Under the pieces are notes generated by a model. The model made no database searches, had not been told where the DNA came from, and was given only the letters and a program-made list of their open reading frames with translations. From Allomuricauda ruestringensis DSM 13258 (GTDB taxonomy: Bacteria; Bacteroidota; Bacteroidia; Flavobacteriales; Flavobacteriaceae), in the NCBI RefSeq assembly GCF_000224085.1, contig NC_015945.1, forward strand, positions 3,464,501-3,528,500: a stretch of 64,000 nt of DNA. Direction: 5' to 3'. Both the position numbers and the translations under genes were made by a program. How positions within the stretch are numbered: position 1 is the first letter of the stretch; the number at the start of each line of letters is the position of its first letter. Below are positions 33,202 through 42,006 of this stretch, piece by piece.

Positions 33202-34572
33202 ATGGTGAAGCATTTGGTAGCGGCCCAGAATGAGTTTTTTGCCACTCAGAAAACAAAGGAAGTCACATATAGAAAATACTACCTCAAAAAATTGCAGCAA
33301 GAAATTCTTGATCAAGAAGATGCTATTTGCAATGCGCTTTATGCCGATTTTAAAAAACCGAAATTCGAAAGCCTCGCCACCGAAACCCAATTGGTTTTGG
33401 CCGAACTCAAGCACGCTATCAAAAATATACGATCATGGAGCGAACCCAATAGCGTAGGGGCCTCATTGTCCAATTTTCCATCAAAGGATTGGATTCAGCC
33501 TGAGCCCTATGGAAAAGTACTTATTATTTCGCCCTGGAACTACCCGTTTATGCTCGCCATTGCACCCTTGGTCGGGGCCTTGGCCGCTGGCAATACCGCT
33601 ATCTTGAAACCATCGGAATTTAGTCCGCATACTTCCAAGATGATTGCGCAAATTATTCAAAAAGTATTTCCGCCAGAATATGTGACAGTTGTGGAGGGTG
33701 GAGTAGAGGTATCTGCCCAGCTTTTAAAAGAAAAATGGGAGTATATCTTTTTTACGGGAAGCACCCGAGTGGGCAAAATTGTCTACCAAAGCGCTGCGGA
33801 GCACCTAACACCGGTTACCTTGGAACTGAGCGGCAAAAATCCCTGTATTGTGGACGAAACGGCTTCCATAAAACTGGCCGCAAAACGTATTGCCTGGGGT
33901 AAATTTATCAACGCAGGGCAGACTTGTATTGCCCCGGACTATATTTTGGTGCACAAAAACATTAAGGATTCCTTGGTGGATCATCTTAAACAAAACATCA
34001 CCCAATTTTATGGGAAAGAAATGGAAACATCGGAGAGTTTTGCCCGGATTGCCACAACCAAGCACTACCAAGAACTTAAAGTAATGCTTGAAGGTCAAAC
34101 ACTGCTGTTTGGTGGCTCTTTTACCGATGAGGAGCAATATATTTCGCCCACTTTGGTGGATGAGCCCCAACTGGACAGCCCAATTATGAACGGTGAGATA
34201 TTTGGCCCCATTCTTCCCATAATTTCCTATGAAGAGGAAGATGAATTACATGAGTATATCTCCAAATACCCGAACCCTTTGGCATTTTATGTATTCTCCA
34301 GCAATAAAAAGTTTCAAAAACGTTTGATGGGCCAATATTCCTTTGGCGGAGGCGCCATTAACGATGTGGTAGTACATATCAGCAACAAGGATTTACCCTT
34401 TGGTGGGGTTGGCCAATCGGGGATAGGGGGGTACCATGGAAAACACACTTTTGACCTTTTCTCCCATCATAAATCCATAATAAAGAGAGGTACGTGGTTA
34501 GATGTGCCACTGAGATATGCACCTTACAATATTTCTTTGAAATGGGTGAAAAAAATAAAGCACTTATTTTGA
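33202..34572 (+). CDS. Aldehyde dehydrogenase (class 3-like)
   Basis: The 456-residue NAD(P)-dependent enzyme has the ALDH3-type layout: ISPWNYPFMLAIAPLVGALA, GNTAILKPSEFSPHTS, FFTGSTRVGKIVYQSAA, the general-base Glu in VTLELSGKNPCIVD, the catalytic Cys in AGQTCIAPDYIL and EIFGPILPIISYE, then LPFGGVGQSGIGGYHGKHTF. The length fits the class without the C-terminal membrane anchor. It probably oxidises medium- or long-chain or aromatic aldehydes. It is monocistronic, following a family A repeat. Confidence 0.93.
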   Translation: MVKHLVAAQNEFFATQKTKEVTYRKYYLKKLQQEILDQEDAICNALYADFKKPKFESLATETQLVLAELKHAIKNIRSWSEPNSVGASLSNFPSKDWIQPEPYGKVLIISPWNYPFMLAIAPLVGALAAGNTAILKPSEFSPHTSKMIAQIIQKVFPPEYVTVVEGGVEVSAQLLKEKWEYIFFTGSTRVGKIVYQSAAEHLTPVTLELSGKNPCIVDETASIKLAAKRIAWGKFINAGQTCIAPDYILVHKNIKDSLVDHLKQNITQFYGKEMETSESFARIATTKHYQELKVMLEGQTLLFGGSFTDEEQYISPTLVDEPQLDSPIMNGEIFGPILPIISYEEEDELHEYISKYPNPLAFYVFSSNKKFQKRLMGQYSFGGGAINDVVVHISNKDLPFGGVGQSGIGGYHGKHTFDLFSHHKSIIKRGTWLDVPLRYAPYNISLKWVKKIKHLF

Positions 34573-34726
34573 ACTCAAGACGAGTTCTTTGATTGATCAA
34601 GGTTTTACCAAATTTTATAAGGTCATTTTAGCAATATCATATTTCTTGTCTTAATCAAAAGTTAAACCTTTGAATTATAAGGGTTTTGATACTATTTTAG
34701 GGGAAACCATCAAAATCTACACATCT

Positions 34727-35524
34727 ATGGGAGTGAATCAAAAAAAATATCGCATCTCAGTTTTATTGGACATGTCCAAGAATTCTTCGTTTGTATTGAA
34801 CAGTGCCGTGGAATTGGCCAAAAGAGTTCAGGGCTCCATTGAGGTTTTCCATGTAAAACCCACTACCAACATCATTAAAGGGGACAGCCAACTCTCCGCC
34901 ATACGAACATTGAACCAGGACGATCGATCTACACGTGCGGAGATCAATGAACTTATTTCCAAGATAAGTGAAAAGGAAAATCTTTCCATTAGTTATAAAT
35001 TGGAGTATGGCAACGTAAAAAACAGGGTCAGGGATTATTTGGCGCTCCAAAACCCGGATATTTTAGTTTTGGGCAAGCGTAGGCCAAGATTGGGAATGTT
35101 TTTTGAAAGTATTACGGATTTTGTAATTAACCAGACGAACAACACCAATGTGTTGATTTTGGGCGAGGACGATAAATTCCATTCGTTTGAGGATATTAAT
35201 TTGGGCTTTTTTGGAGCAGAGCTTGCAGAAACCGATCTGGAAGTGATACAAGACTTAAAACGGGATAGTGAAAAACCTGTGCGACATTTTGATATTTCGA
35301 ACGAGGAAACATCCCAAAACCGTAATTATCCTTGGCACAAAACAATTTCGTACAAGTTTAGTAAAGGAGCCAATGCACTGGATGGGCTTGTAAGTTATGT
35401 GGCACGTACCAACACGCAACTTTTGTGTGTTCCCAAAAGCGGCAAAAATTTTATGTTTACACCGAGCCCTATAAAATCTGTGATTAGAAAAACAAAGGTG
35501 CCATTAATGGTTTTTGCCAAATAA
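34727..35524 (+). CDS. Universal stress protein family protein
   Basis: The ATG at 34727 (265 residues) is preferred, because the frame from TTG 34670 only adds 19 residues without domain character. The first domain begins YRISVLLDMSKNSSFVLNSA and has the nucleotide-binding loop PDILVLGKRRPRLGMFFES and TNVLILG. A second, weaker USP-like half follows to TKVPLMVFAK. UspA-type proteins bind ATP or signal stress; the role here is unknown. Convergent with the island that follows. Confidence 0.83.
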   Translation: MGVNQKKYRISVLLDMSKNSSFVLNSAVELAKRVQGSIEVFHVKPTTNIIKGDSQLSAIRTLNQDDRSTRAEINELISKISEKENLSISYKLEYGNVKNRVRDYLALQNPDILVLGKRRPRLGMFFESITDFVINQTNNTNVLILGEDDKFHSFEDINLGFFGAELAETDLEVIQDLKRDSEKPVRHFDISNEETSQNRNYPWHKTISYKFSKGANALDGLVSYVARTNTQLLCVPKSGKNFMFTPSPIKSVIRKTKVPLMVFAK

Positions 35525-35620
35525 GGGACTTAGGGGAGTATTGTTTTGCTTCCTGATATTTTCTATTTTACATAACATAAATTATAGTACAAATATAATA
35601 TATGAGTAAAACAGCGAATA

Positions 35621-35697
35621 CAGCGTATTTGATATAATTGCAGATATAGACCTAAGGTACTATATCTGCAATTATGTCACAACGGTTTTATACGCTG
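35621..35697. repeat. Nested inverted repeat at the border of the HEPN/nuclease block
   Basis: TAATTGCAGATATAG (35635-35649) and CTATATCTGCAATTA (35660-35674) are perfect complements around ACCTAAGGTA, itself nearly palindromic. CAGCGTAT (35621-35628) and ATACGCTG (35690-35697) form an outer pair. It stands 85 bases after the last gene of the operon at 35783 and may be its terminator or an element border. Confidence 0.65.
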
Positions 35698-35782
35698 GTT
35701 TGTTTCCTACCAGATTCGTAAGCTATAATTTGTTATTATATTTAATTGCTACGCGCAATTGAAAGAAAAAATTAATTATAAT

Positions 35783-37543
35783 TTATTCTTTTGCAAATGT
35801 CCATTTAAAATCTTTTAGTCTTAAAGGGAATAATTTATCAAATTCAATTTTTTCATTAATTAAACTATGTATAGTTAGTAAGCTTTTATATTTATCTTTT
35901 ACAATCTTACCTTGTATAGATGTTTTGCTATGTAATGAATCAAGAATCTTGAAAAAATCTACATCATCATCTTTGATGGATTGCTCTAACTCTTGAAATT
36001 CTTCTATATTCATTATAACAAGTGGCCAAATAATATGGTCTTTAGATTTTAGATTAATATCTTCTTTAATTAGCATTTTTTCAAATTGTTGTCGTAATGG
36101 AAAATTAAAAAGACCACTAGATAATATAGGTTCATTTACAAGTATTATGGGATATAAATGTACTTTACGATTCAAATTCAATCCCTCATCATTAATATGA
36201 TGCTTATAAGTATGGAAGTTCTTCATCGTATCTACCATTTGAGTTAATCCAAAGCTTTTATAAAATTTTTCCAAATCTAATGCTTTAAATTCTTCAACGG
36301 TCGTAACACTTTTATATCCATCAACCATATTGATAAAATTGCTTTTCACCTCAATACAAGCAATTTTTTGTTTCTGACGAATATATACATCTGCTATTTC
36401 TATTTCTGATTTAGCAGGAAGTGTAATTTTTAACTCATCCAACATTTTAATTGTATAATTCTGTTTGTTGTTAAAAGTATTGGAGATAACATCTTCCACA
36501 AGTGGTTCAAAAAATTTTGAACCAATAAAATTCCCCCAATCTGTTCGGTTTAAATCTGAATGAGTCTTTAAATAATCAAACCAAAAATCGTTGATAAAAA
36601 ATGAATCCATTTTTTCTAATAAAAATGCCATATCTAAAACTGCAAATCCAGTAAATTCATCTGAACTTAAAGGTTCCCATGAAAATATAGGATTCTTTTT
36701 AACAGATAAAAAATCTAACGTTTTAACATCATCATGGTTTACTGTTTTTAAAGGAGTATTAGCACTAAAACCTTTAATTATTTTGATTATAGCTTTCTGT
36801 TCATTATCTATTTTTAGATGATAAATTTTCAAATTTTCATCATACATTTTTAAAAATGAAAAAATAAAGACCCTAAAAAACTCTTCTATATCATCAAGGC
36901 CATACTTGCTTTTAAAATAATTCGTTAAATGACCTTTTGTGGAATCATCGTTCATAAGGCATTTAAGGAAAATAGCCGATTTATAAAGCTTGGTTAAACT
37001 ATTTATTGAATTAGTATATTGATTAAATGGAGTTTGATTAAAGGCAAAAAATTCAAAGAAATTTAATCCTTGGTCTGTAATGTTTTCATATGGTTCCACA
37101 TTTGAGAATTTTAAAATCCTTTCATTGCAAACGAGCAAGTATTCAAGTATTCCTATTCTTTCTTCTTGAGAATACTGTCTTTTGTCAACTTTTAAAAAGT
37201 TATCTGACTGTAGAATTTCATTCAATGCATAAAGACATGTTCCTCTTGTGAAAACAATATATTCCTCTGGTAAATTATTTAGATGTTCAGCATACGTCTG
37301 AAATATTCTAATATACTCTAATGGAGCATTTTTTTCATCTTGTAATATAATGGCCTTAAGACATTCTATTTGTGTTTCTTTGGAATTATCAATATTACGA
37401 TAGCCTTGTGGTTGTAAAAGCGTGTTTATTTTTGCAATGGTTACTATAATCTCATTTTTAGGAAGATGTGCCAATAAACCAAGAGGGGTTTCTGGGATTG
37501 GCTTATTATAATAATTCGAGTATTTTAAAATTATTCCTATCAA
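35783..37543 (-). CDS. Putative PD-(D/E)xK nuclease, accessory operon
   Basis: The 586-residue protein has no overall family I can name. Residues 380-401 (EIEIADVYIRQ, then KIACIEVKS) give an Asp385 ... Glu398-x-Lys400 motif in two predicted strands, the core of PD-(D/E)xK nucleases, preceded by the helix FFEPLVEDVISN that often carries the additional Glu. The N-terminal 330 residues are helical. At 332-342 it has NRTDWGNFIGS, closely like NRSDWGTYFGS in the protein encoded just upstream. The gene follows that one by 13 bases in a single transcription unit. Strongly AT-rich with A/T-ending codons, unlike the flanking genes. Probable defence effector (inference). Confidence 0.6.
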   Translation of the reverse strand: MIGIILKYSNYYNKPIPETPLGLLAHLPKNEIIVTIAKINTLLQPQGYRNIDNSKETQIECLKAIILQDEKNAPLEYIRIFQTYAEHLNNLPEEYIVFTRGTCLYALNEILQSDNFLKVDKRQYSQEERIGILEYLLVCNERILKFSNVEPYENITDQGLNFFEFFAFNQTPFNQYTNSINSLTKLYKSAIFLKCLMNDDSTKGHLTNYFKSKYGLDDIEEFFRVFIFSFLKMYDENLKIYHLKIDNEQKAIIKIIKGFSANTPLKTVNHDDVKTLDFLSVKKNPIFSWEPLSSDEFTGFAVLDMAFLLEKMDSFFINDFWFDYLKTHSDLNRTDWGNFIGSKFFEPLVEDVISNTFNNKQNYTIKMLDELKITLPAKSEIEIADVYIRQKQKIACIEVKSNFINMVDGYKSVTTVEEFKALDLEKFYKSFGLTQMVDTMKNFHTYKHHINDEGLNLNRKVHLYPIILVNEPILSSGLFNFPLRQQFEKMLIKEDINLKSKDHIIWPLVIMNIEEFQELEQSIKDDDVDFFKILDSLHSKTSIQGKIVKDKYKSLLTIHSLINEKIEFDKLFPLRLKDFKWTFAKE

Positions 37544-37556
37544 TTTATTTTAAATT

Positions 37557-39287
37557 TTATTTGTTTTTTATTCTTCTTAATGTACCAATAATCAATAACG
37601 TGTGTAATACTCGCTCACTTGTACTTCTACTTGATGAATTAGGTTCACTTAATCCATGACATATTTTATTTCTTAAATTCCAGCCTCTTGGGTCTGTATA
37701 AATAGCTCTAAAATATATTTGGATATCTTTTCCCAAAGTATATTTTACAATATCATCAAGTAATAACTTATTAAATGTTTTTAACTGAAATGCATCTAGA
37801 GAAGATGGTTCTAAAACAACTCCATTATTTTGTTCAATTAAGTTTCTTATTGAAGTTTCAATTTGTGGAATAAGTAGATGTTCGCAAACGATAAAATCAT
37901 TATCAAAGTATGCTTGAACACCTTTACGAATGACATTAATTCTACTTTCAGATAGAATTGCAGAATCTTTTATGAAATTTATAAAATCATCAACAGTATA
38001 ATTAAGTTCGTTAATTAATCGATAAAATATTCTATTTGTATAAAACGAATTATATTGAAAATCTTGAGAAAGATAATGGAGTATATTTCCAATTAAATCC
38101 TCTTCAAGCGTACCAATATTTGCAATCTCTCTTCCGGTTTCGTCTATGATACTTTTACCAAACAAGTTACTTAATACATGTTTTTTAGCAGACTCTTTTA
38201 AAGACTGTGTCACAAGGTCTATTTGTGGAGTAAAAAAATGAATCAATTTATAAAAAACTTCATTTTTTGTTCCTGTAGTCATTGGAATAATTATTTTATC
38301 AATTTCTTCTTTGGTTATTTGAACTTCTGAAGTTATCAATTGCATTTCATCCAATACTTTAACACTAATTTCTTTAATTGTAATTAATAATTCATCAGAC
38401 TCATTTTTCATTCCATATTCGGAATACAATTTTTGTAAATCCTTAAGAGCACCTTGGTACTGAAGAATTAACGCATATTCTTTTTTATTTTTTATAGCAT
38501 CTCCATGTATACGCAAAACTCTTTGAGCATCATTAAGCTTATTCTTTTTTCTGTAATATGGAGCAAGTCTTTTTATAATGCATTCAGAAGCCCAAGTGTT
38601 CAATTCATTTTCTGAAGTTACATCAACTAAACGTTGTTCAAGTTTTTGTAGAATTGTTGTTTGTTCAAGTTTCGATAATTGAGATTTAGAATTATCCAAT
38701 AATACATCAAAAGAAAATCCCCAAAGCCCAGGTTTGTCATTTTCTCCAATTTCATCTTCAAGTGCAAGTATTACTTCTTTAGATTTATTTATTAGTTCTT
38801 TATTATTTATCGATATAGCAACAGAAATTGCTCTTTCAATTTTTCGAATTAAGTCAATTCCATTTTGCAACCTACCCTCTACAATTCTTATTAGTGATTC
38901 AATATATATTATCGCAATATGATGAGATGGTTTTTTAGATGTAATATTAGAAGTGAAATCCCATACTAAACCTGCATATCGAGCTTTTAGAACTGGATTT
39001 ACTACTTGATTTGCTCTTTCTTTCCAATGGTCTATAACATCTCCATTAACGTCTTTAATTGATGGGATTTCAATTGACGTCCCATTTTCTTGAGGAAAAC
39101 GAGCAAATGAGCCAAAATAAGTTCCCCAATCACTCCTATTTTGATTATTTTCCATGAATTGAAAACCAATGATTTCCGCTTTTATTTTACTGCAATCATC
39201 AGTATTAGGAACACTTTGAAACTTTTTTAAAATATTAGTTTCAAGATAATAGTTATTTTCAAGTTCAATATAGATATCGTCTAACAT
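37557..39287 (-). CDS. DUF4209/HEPN-like protein, accessory operon
   Basis: The 576-residue protein ends in a DUF4209-like domain with the motif Arg539-Asn540-x3-His544-Gly545 (WNLRNKICHGLSEPNSSS), which matches the family's RNxxxHG and resembles the catalytic Rx4-6H of HEPN ribonucleases. The N-terminal part is similar to the DUF7380-type region seen with DUF4209, including NRSDWGTYFGS at 50-60. The middle is helical and repeat-like. It is the first gene of the operon with the nuclease-like protein, AT-rich, and separated from the XRE regulator by a hairpin. Role inferred: RNA cleavage on infection or stress. Confidence 0.68.
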   Translation of the reverse strand: MLDDIYIELENNYYLETNILKKFQSVPNTDDCSKIKAEIIGFQFMENNQNRSDWGTYFGSFARFPQENGTSIEIPSIKDVNGDVIDHWKERANQVVNPVLKARYAGLVWDFTSNITSKKPSHHIAIIYIESLIRIVEGRLQNGIDLIRKIERAISVAISINNKELINKSKEVILALEDEIGENDKPGLWGFSFDVLLDNSKSQLSKLEQTTILQKLEQRLVDVTSENELNTWASECIIKRLAPYYRKKNKLNDAQRVLRIHGDAIKNKKEYALILQYQGALKDLQKLYSEYGMKNESDELLITIKEISVKVLDEMQLITSEVQITKEEIDKIIIPMTTGTKNEVFYKLIHFFTPQIDLVTQSLKESAKKHVLSNLFGKSIIDETGREIANIGTLEEDLIGNILHYLSQDFQYNSFYTNRIFYRLINELNYTVDDFINFIKDSAILSESRINVIRKGVQAYFDNDFIVCEHLLIPQIETSIRNLIEQNNGVVLEPSSLDAFQLKTFNKLLLDDIVKYTLGKDIQIYFRAIYTDPRGWNLRNKICHGLSEPNSSSRSTSERVLHTLLIIGTLRRIKNK

Positions 39288-39456
39288 ATTTTGAATTTAT
39301 TTCAAGAAATATTATGGTAAAAAAATTAATTAAGGGAGAGTTTAAATTTACAAAATAATGTAGGGGTATATATGAGGGAAAACCGTAAAGTAAATAAAGT
39401 TTTAAATATAAATTGTCACTTCACACACATTATACTCCCCTCCTACCTCGGGTTAT

Positions 39457-39482
39457 AAAAAGTGTCCTGACACCTTTTTTTG
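39457..39482. terminator. Hairpin terminator between XRE gene and HEPN gene
   Basis: AAAAAGTGTCCTGACACCTTTTTT: a GTGTC/GACAC stem with T runs on both strands, so it could stop transcription in either direction. It suggests that the XRE gene is not part of the HEPN/nuclease transcript. Confidence 0.65.
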
Positions 39483-39521
39483 AGGGTAGGTGATTATAAG
39501 AAGAGTCTTTTTGAAGAATTA

Positions 39522-39731
39522 TTACAAAGTGGACACAAGAAGCTCACGAATATCTACTCCAAGTGCATACGCTACATCTCGCAGCGTTTCTAAAGAAGGC
39601 TGCATTTCATTGGTACACCAACGAGAAACAGTTGTTCTACTTTTCCCAACTTTTTCTGCCAACCATTTATTGGTTCTGTCTTGCTCTGCAAGGACAACTC
39701 TAATTCTATTGATTGGCTTTCTGGTGCTCAT
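39522..39731 (-). CDS. XRE-family helix-turn-helix regulator
   Basis: The 69-residue protein is a single Cro/CI-type HTH: INRIRVVLAEQDRTNKWLAE, then KVGKSRTTVSRWCTNEMQPS, LETLRDVAYALGVDIREL. No ligand or protease domain is present. It lies upstream of the HEPN/nuclease operon on the same strand, separated by a terminator-like hairpin. It may regulate that operon or itself through the inverted motif at 39736-39813. Confidence 0.85.
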   Translation of the reverse strand: MSTRKPINRIRVVLAEQDRTNKWLAEKVGKSRTTVSRWCTNEMQPSLETLRDVAYALGVDIRELLVSTL

Positions 39732-39735
39732 TTGT

Positions 39736-39813
39736 ATCGTTTTACGTTAAATGTGTAGCATTTTAAACAAACTTAATTTTCTTATTAGTAATTAAATATT
39801 AACTTTAAACGAT
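39736..39813. promoter_or_regulatory. Inverted operator-like motifs upstream of the XRE gene
   Basis: ATCGTTTTACGTTAA (39736-39750, plus) and ATCGTTTAAAGTTAA (39813-39799, minus) agree at 13 of 15 positions and face each other. A third partial copy, TTTAAATGAT, is at 39867-39876. The first lies five bases upstream of the XRE start codon, so a bound protein would block expression. Probably autoregulation. Confidence 0.45.
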
Positions 39814-39922
39814 ATAAATGAACTGTTATAAGTAACTTAAATATCATTTTATTTAAATTAAAATGCTTTAAATGATAAAAAATGATTATTAAAGTTTTTT
39901 TCAACACCCAGCATTCAATATT

Positions 39923-40150
39923 ATGGAATTAAAGAATTTAGACCTACTCCCCCTCCTCTCCTACTTTGAAGAATGCCACGAAGACGACTTGCTTTCCTTT
40001 ACCCAATGGTTGGACAAGGCCATTTATATGTTCCATTACCTTCCTTCGGATGCCTTTTCAGAATTGGAGCGCCAAAATGTTTGCCATGTGTTAATGGAAC
40101 TAAAGGAAGTTGTAATGGAAATCCATGTTGAGCAAAATAATTGTGCTTAA
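39923..40150 (+). CDS. Small hypothetical acidic protein
   Basis: The 75-residue protein starts at ATG 39923, is helical and acidic (LLSYFEECHEDDLLSFTQWL, ERQNVCHVLMELKEVVMEI) and has no recognised domain. Spacing of hydrophobic residues resembles the C-terminal 55 residues of the protein at 30434-30703, so they may be distant relatives. It is preceded by about 110 AT-rich bases that belong to the border of the accessory block. Confidence 0.6.
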   Translation: MELKNLDLLPLLSYFEECHEDDLLSFTQWLDKAIYMFHYLPSDAFSELERQNVCHVLMELKEVVMEIHVEQNNCA

Positions 40151-40239
40151 TATCCATTCCAAACACTTTCACCTCCCCTACTCTCTTCGGCTTCGCTCAG
40201 GACAGGTTCGGGGGTGTGCAATAAGTTCTAGTATCAAAC

Positions 40240-40272
40240 AAAAAACGCCTGATCAAAATTGAAAAGGCGCTT
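40240..40272 (-). terminator. Rho-independent terminator of the FKBP gene
   Basis: On the minus strand GCGCCTTTTC...GATCAGGCG forms a CGCCT/AGGCG stem followed by TTTTTTG. It lies 23 bases after the stop at 40295. Confidence 0.65.
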
Positions 40273-40294
40273 TGCTTTCTATTGGTATTATGGT

Positions 40295-40723
40295 TTATAG
40301 TATCTCGACCACCTCAAGATCAAACACCAAATCTTGGCCCGCCAACGGGTGGTTGGCATCTATGATTATATCTTCCTCTTCTACTTTTGCAACGCGAAAC
40401 TGTTGTTCTTGCCCTTGTGAATTGGCACCTACCAATCCCATTCCAACTTCTGGCTTAAGGTCTTCGGGCAATTGTGTTTTGGAGATTTTTTGAAAAAGTG
40501 CTTCGTTGACCTCTCCATACGCATCTTCCTTATCAATGGTTATGGTTTTCTTTTCGTTAACAGCCATATCTATAAGTCCCTTTTCAAATCCCGGTATAAG
40601 TTGACCTTGACCCAAGGCTACTTCCATGGGTTCTCTTTCCAACGAACTGTCAAAAACCTGTCCAGTAGTTAATTTACCCGTGTAGTGTACCTTTACGGTA
40701 TCGTTTTCTTTTACTTTACTCAT
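40295..40723 (-). CDS. FKBP-type peptidyl-prolyl isomerase (SlyD-like)
   Basis: The 142-residue protein has the FKBP fold split by an insert-in-flap domain, as in SlyD: NDTVKVHYTGKLTTGQVFDS, ALGQGQLIPGFEKGLIDM, a flap with KEDAYGEVNEALFQKIS and the end NHPLAGQDLVFDLEVVEIL. It catalyses proline isomerisation and acts as a chaperone in the cytoplasm. The His-rich metal-binding tail of E. coli SlyD is absent. Confidence 0.93.
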   Translation of the reverse strand: MSKVKENDTVKVHYTGKLTTGQVFDSSLEREPMEVALGQGQLIPGFEKGLIDMAVNEKKTITIDKEDAYGEVNEALFQKISKTQLPEDLKPEVGMGLVGANSQGQEQQFRVAKVEEEDIIIDANHPLAGQDLVFDLEVVEIL

Positions 40724-40848
40724 AATTATAGTTTATAATTTTATAATCAAAACATTGCAAATATACAGGGTATAAAATGGTTAAAAGAATGAGAGGACAT
40801 TGGTTTTCCAAAAAGCCGGGTTTTAATAAGGGGGCAACACGCTTTTTT

Positions 40849-42006
40849 CTATTCCAAAGCGTTCAATTTGTTCTGCAGAAAACTTTGTGTACTGTCGGTC
40901 TCAATTTCTAGCCATACGGGCAGGTGGTCGCTTATCTGGTTCCGTTTCCAATACCTGTTGAAATAGGTGCGAAATGCTTCATCGGAAGTCAATGTGGACG
41001 GATCATCTTTATGGATCAACATCAACTCGTGGTATTTTAAAATTGCGTCCGGGGTGTTTTTGTACACGTAGTCGAACAGTTTAAAGACGCCTCCCCGCTC
41101 CTGCCCATCTTCATCCTCGCCAATTTTAAAATATTGGTCAACATGCAAAAAGATGCGGTCATAAATCTGGTTGAGGCTCGTGTTGGTGTATTTGCCTTTG
41201 AGGCCATCGCTTTCAAAAAAACCTTTGTCGTTCATTAATTGAACAATATCCTCATCCTCTTCATATAGATTTGTATCGCCCAACACAATAAGGTTTCGTT
41301 CCTCGAAGGAGGATCGGTTCAGTTTCAGCTCCAAAAGCTGCATAAGGAGCCGTACTTCTTCCTTTCGGATTTCTTTGTCCGTGGGTTCATCAGGGTCGTT
41401 GGTACCATCCCCTGGGTGCAAATGCAAACTAACGATGGAAAACTTTTTCCACCCACTTTCAAAACCAGTAAACGTAGGGGTACGTTTCAGTTGTTTTATA
41501 ATGGGGTTTGCCGAGATAAACTCATCCGGGATTACCAGTTCGCCGGACAGGCCCGAGTGGGTCACCCGCCGTGAATCGTAAATAAAACCAAAGCGTTCCT
41601 CGTTGCCCGCATTACCTTCGGTTACATCGCTAATGGTATATTTCCAATCACTTCCCAAGAGTTTCATGACCTTGTCAAAATGATCTAAGTCACCGTTGAT
41701 TTCTTGCAGCGCCACAATATCGAACGCATTGATGATCTCCGCTATGTAAAAAAGTGATTCGGCCGTTCGGTCCTTTAATCTCCCAAAATTTTTGATGTTC
41801 CAAGAGGCCAACAGCAGGTTTTTGTCCACTCCCTTCGACGGAATGTTATTGAGGAGGCCTTCTTTTAGTTTTAGCAATCCTTTTATTGTGCGTTCCTTGC
41901 CCTCGTTGTCCAACAACCTGGCGTAGTCGTCGTATTTGTCGAGCATTACCAGAAAGTAGCGGTTGGTATTGAGTTCTTCATCCGGTCTAAGATCCGTGTA
42001 CCACAT
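40849..42006 (-). CDS. Endonuclease/exonuclease/phosphatase family protein
   Basis: The 385-residue protein has the EEP catalytic set: ASWNIKNFGR, IVALQEINGDLDHF (metal-binding Glu), VSLHLHPGDG, VLGDTNLYEED and SDHLPVWLEI at the C-terminus. No signal peptide is seen. An insertion between residues 280 and 350 carries a helical segment. The substrate could be DNA, phospholipid or a phosphoinositide-like compound; not decidable here. Confidence 0.87.
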   Translation of the reverse strand: MWYTDLRPDEELNTNRYFLVMLDKYDDYARLLDNEGKERTIKGLLKLKEGLLNNIPSKGVDKNLLLASWNIKNFGRLKDRTAESLFYIAEIINAFDIVALQEINGDLDHFDKVMKLLGSDWKYTISDVTEGNAGNEERFGFIYDSRRVTHSGLSGELVIPDEFISANPIIKQLKRTPTFTGFESGWKKFSIVSLHLHPGDGTNDPDEPTDKEIRKEEVRLLMQLLELKLNRSSFEERNLIVLGDTNLYEEDEDIVQLMNDKGFFESDGLKGKYTNTSLNQIYDRIFLHVDQYFKIGEDEDGQERGGVFKLFDYVYKNTPDAILKYHELMLIHKDDPSTLTSDEAFRTYFNRYWKRNQISDHLPVWLEIETDSTQSFLQNKLNALE

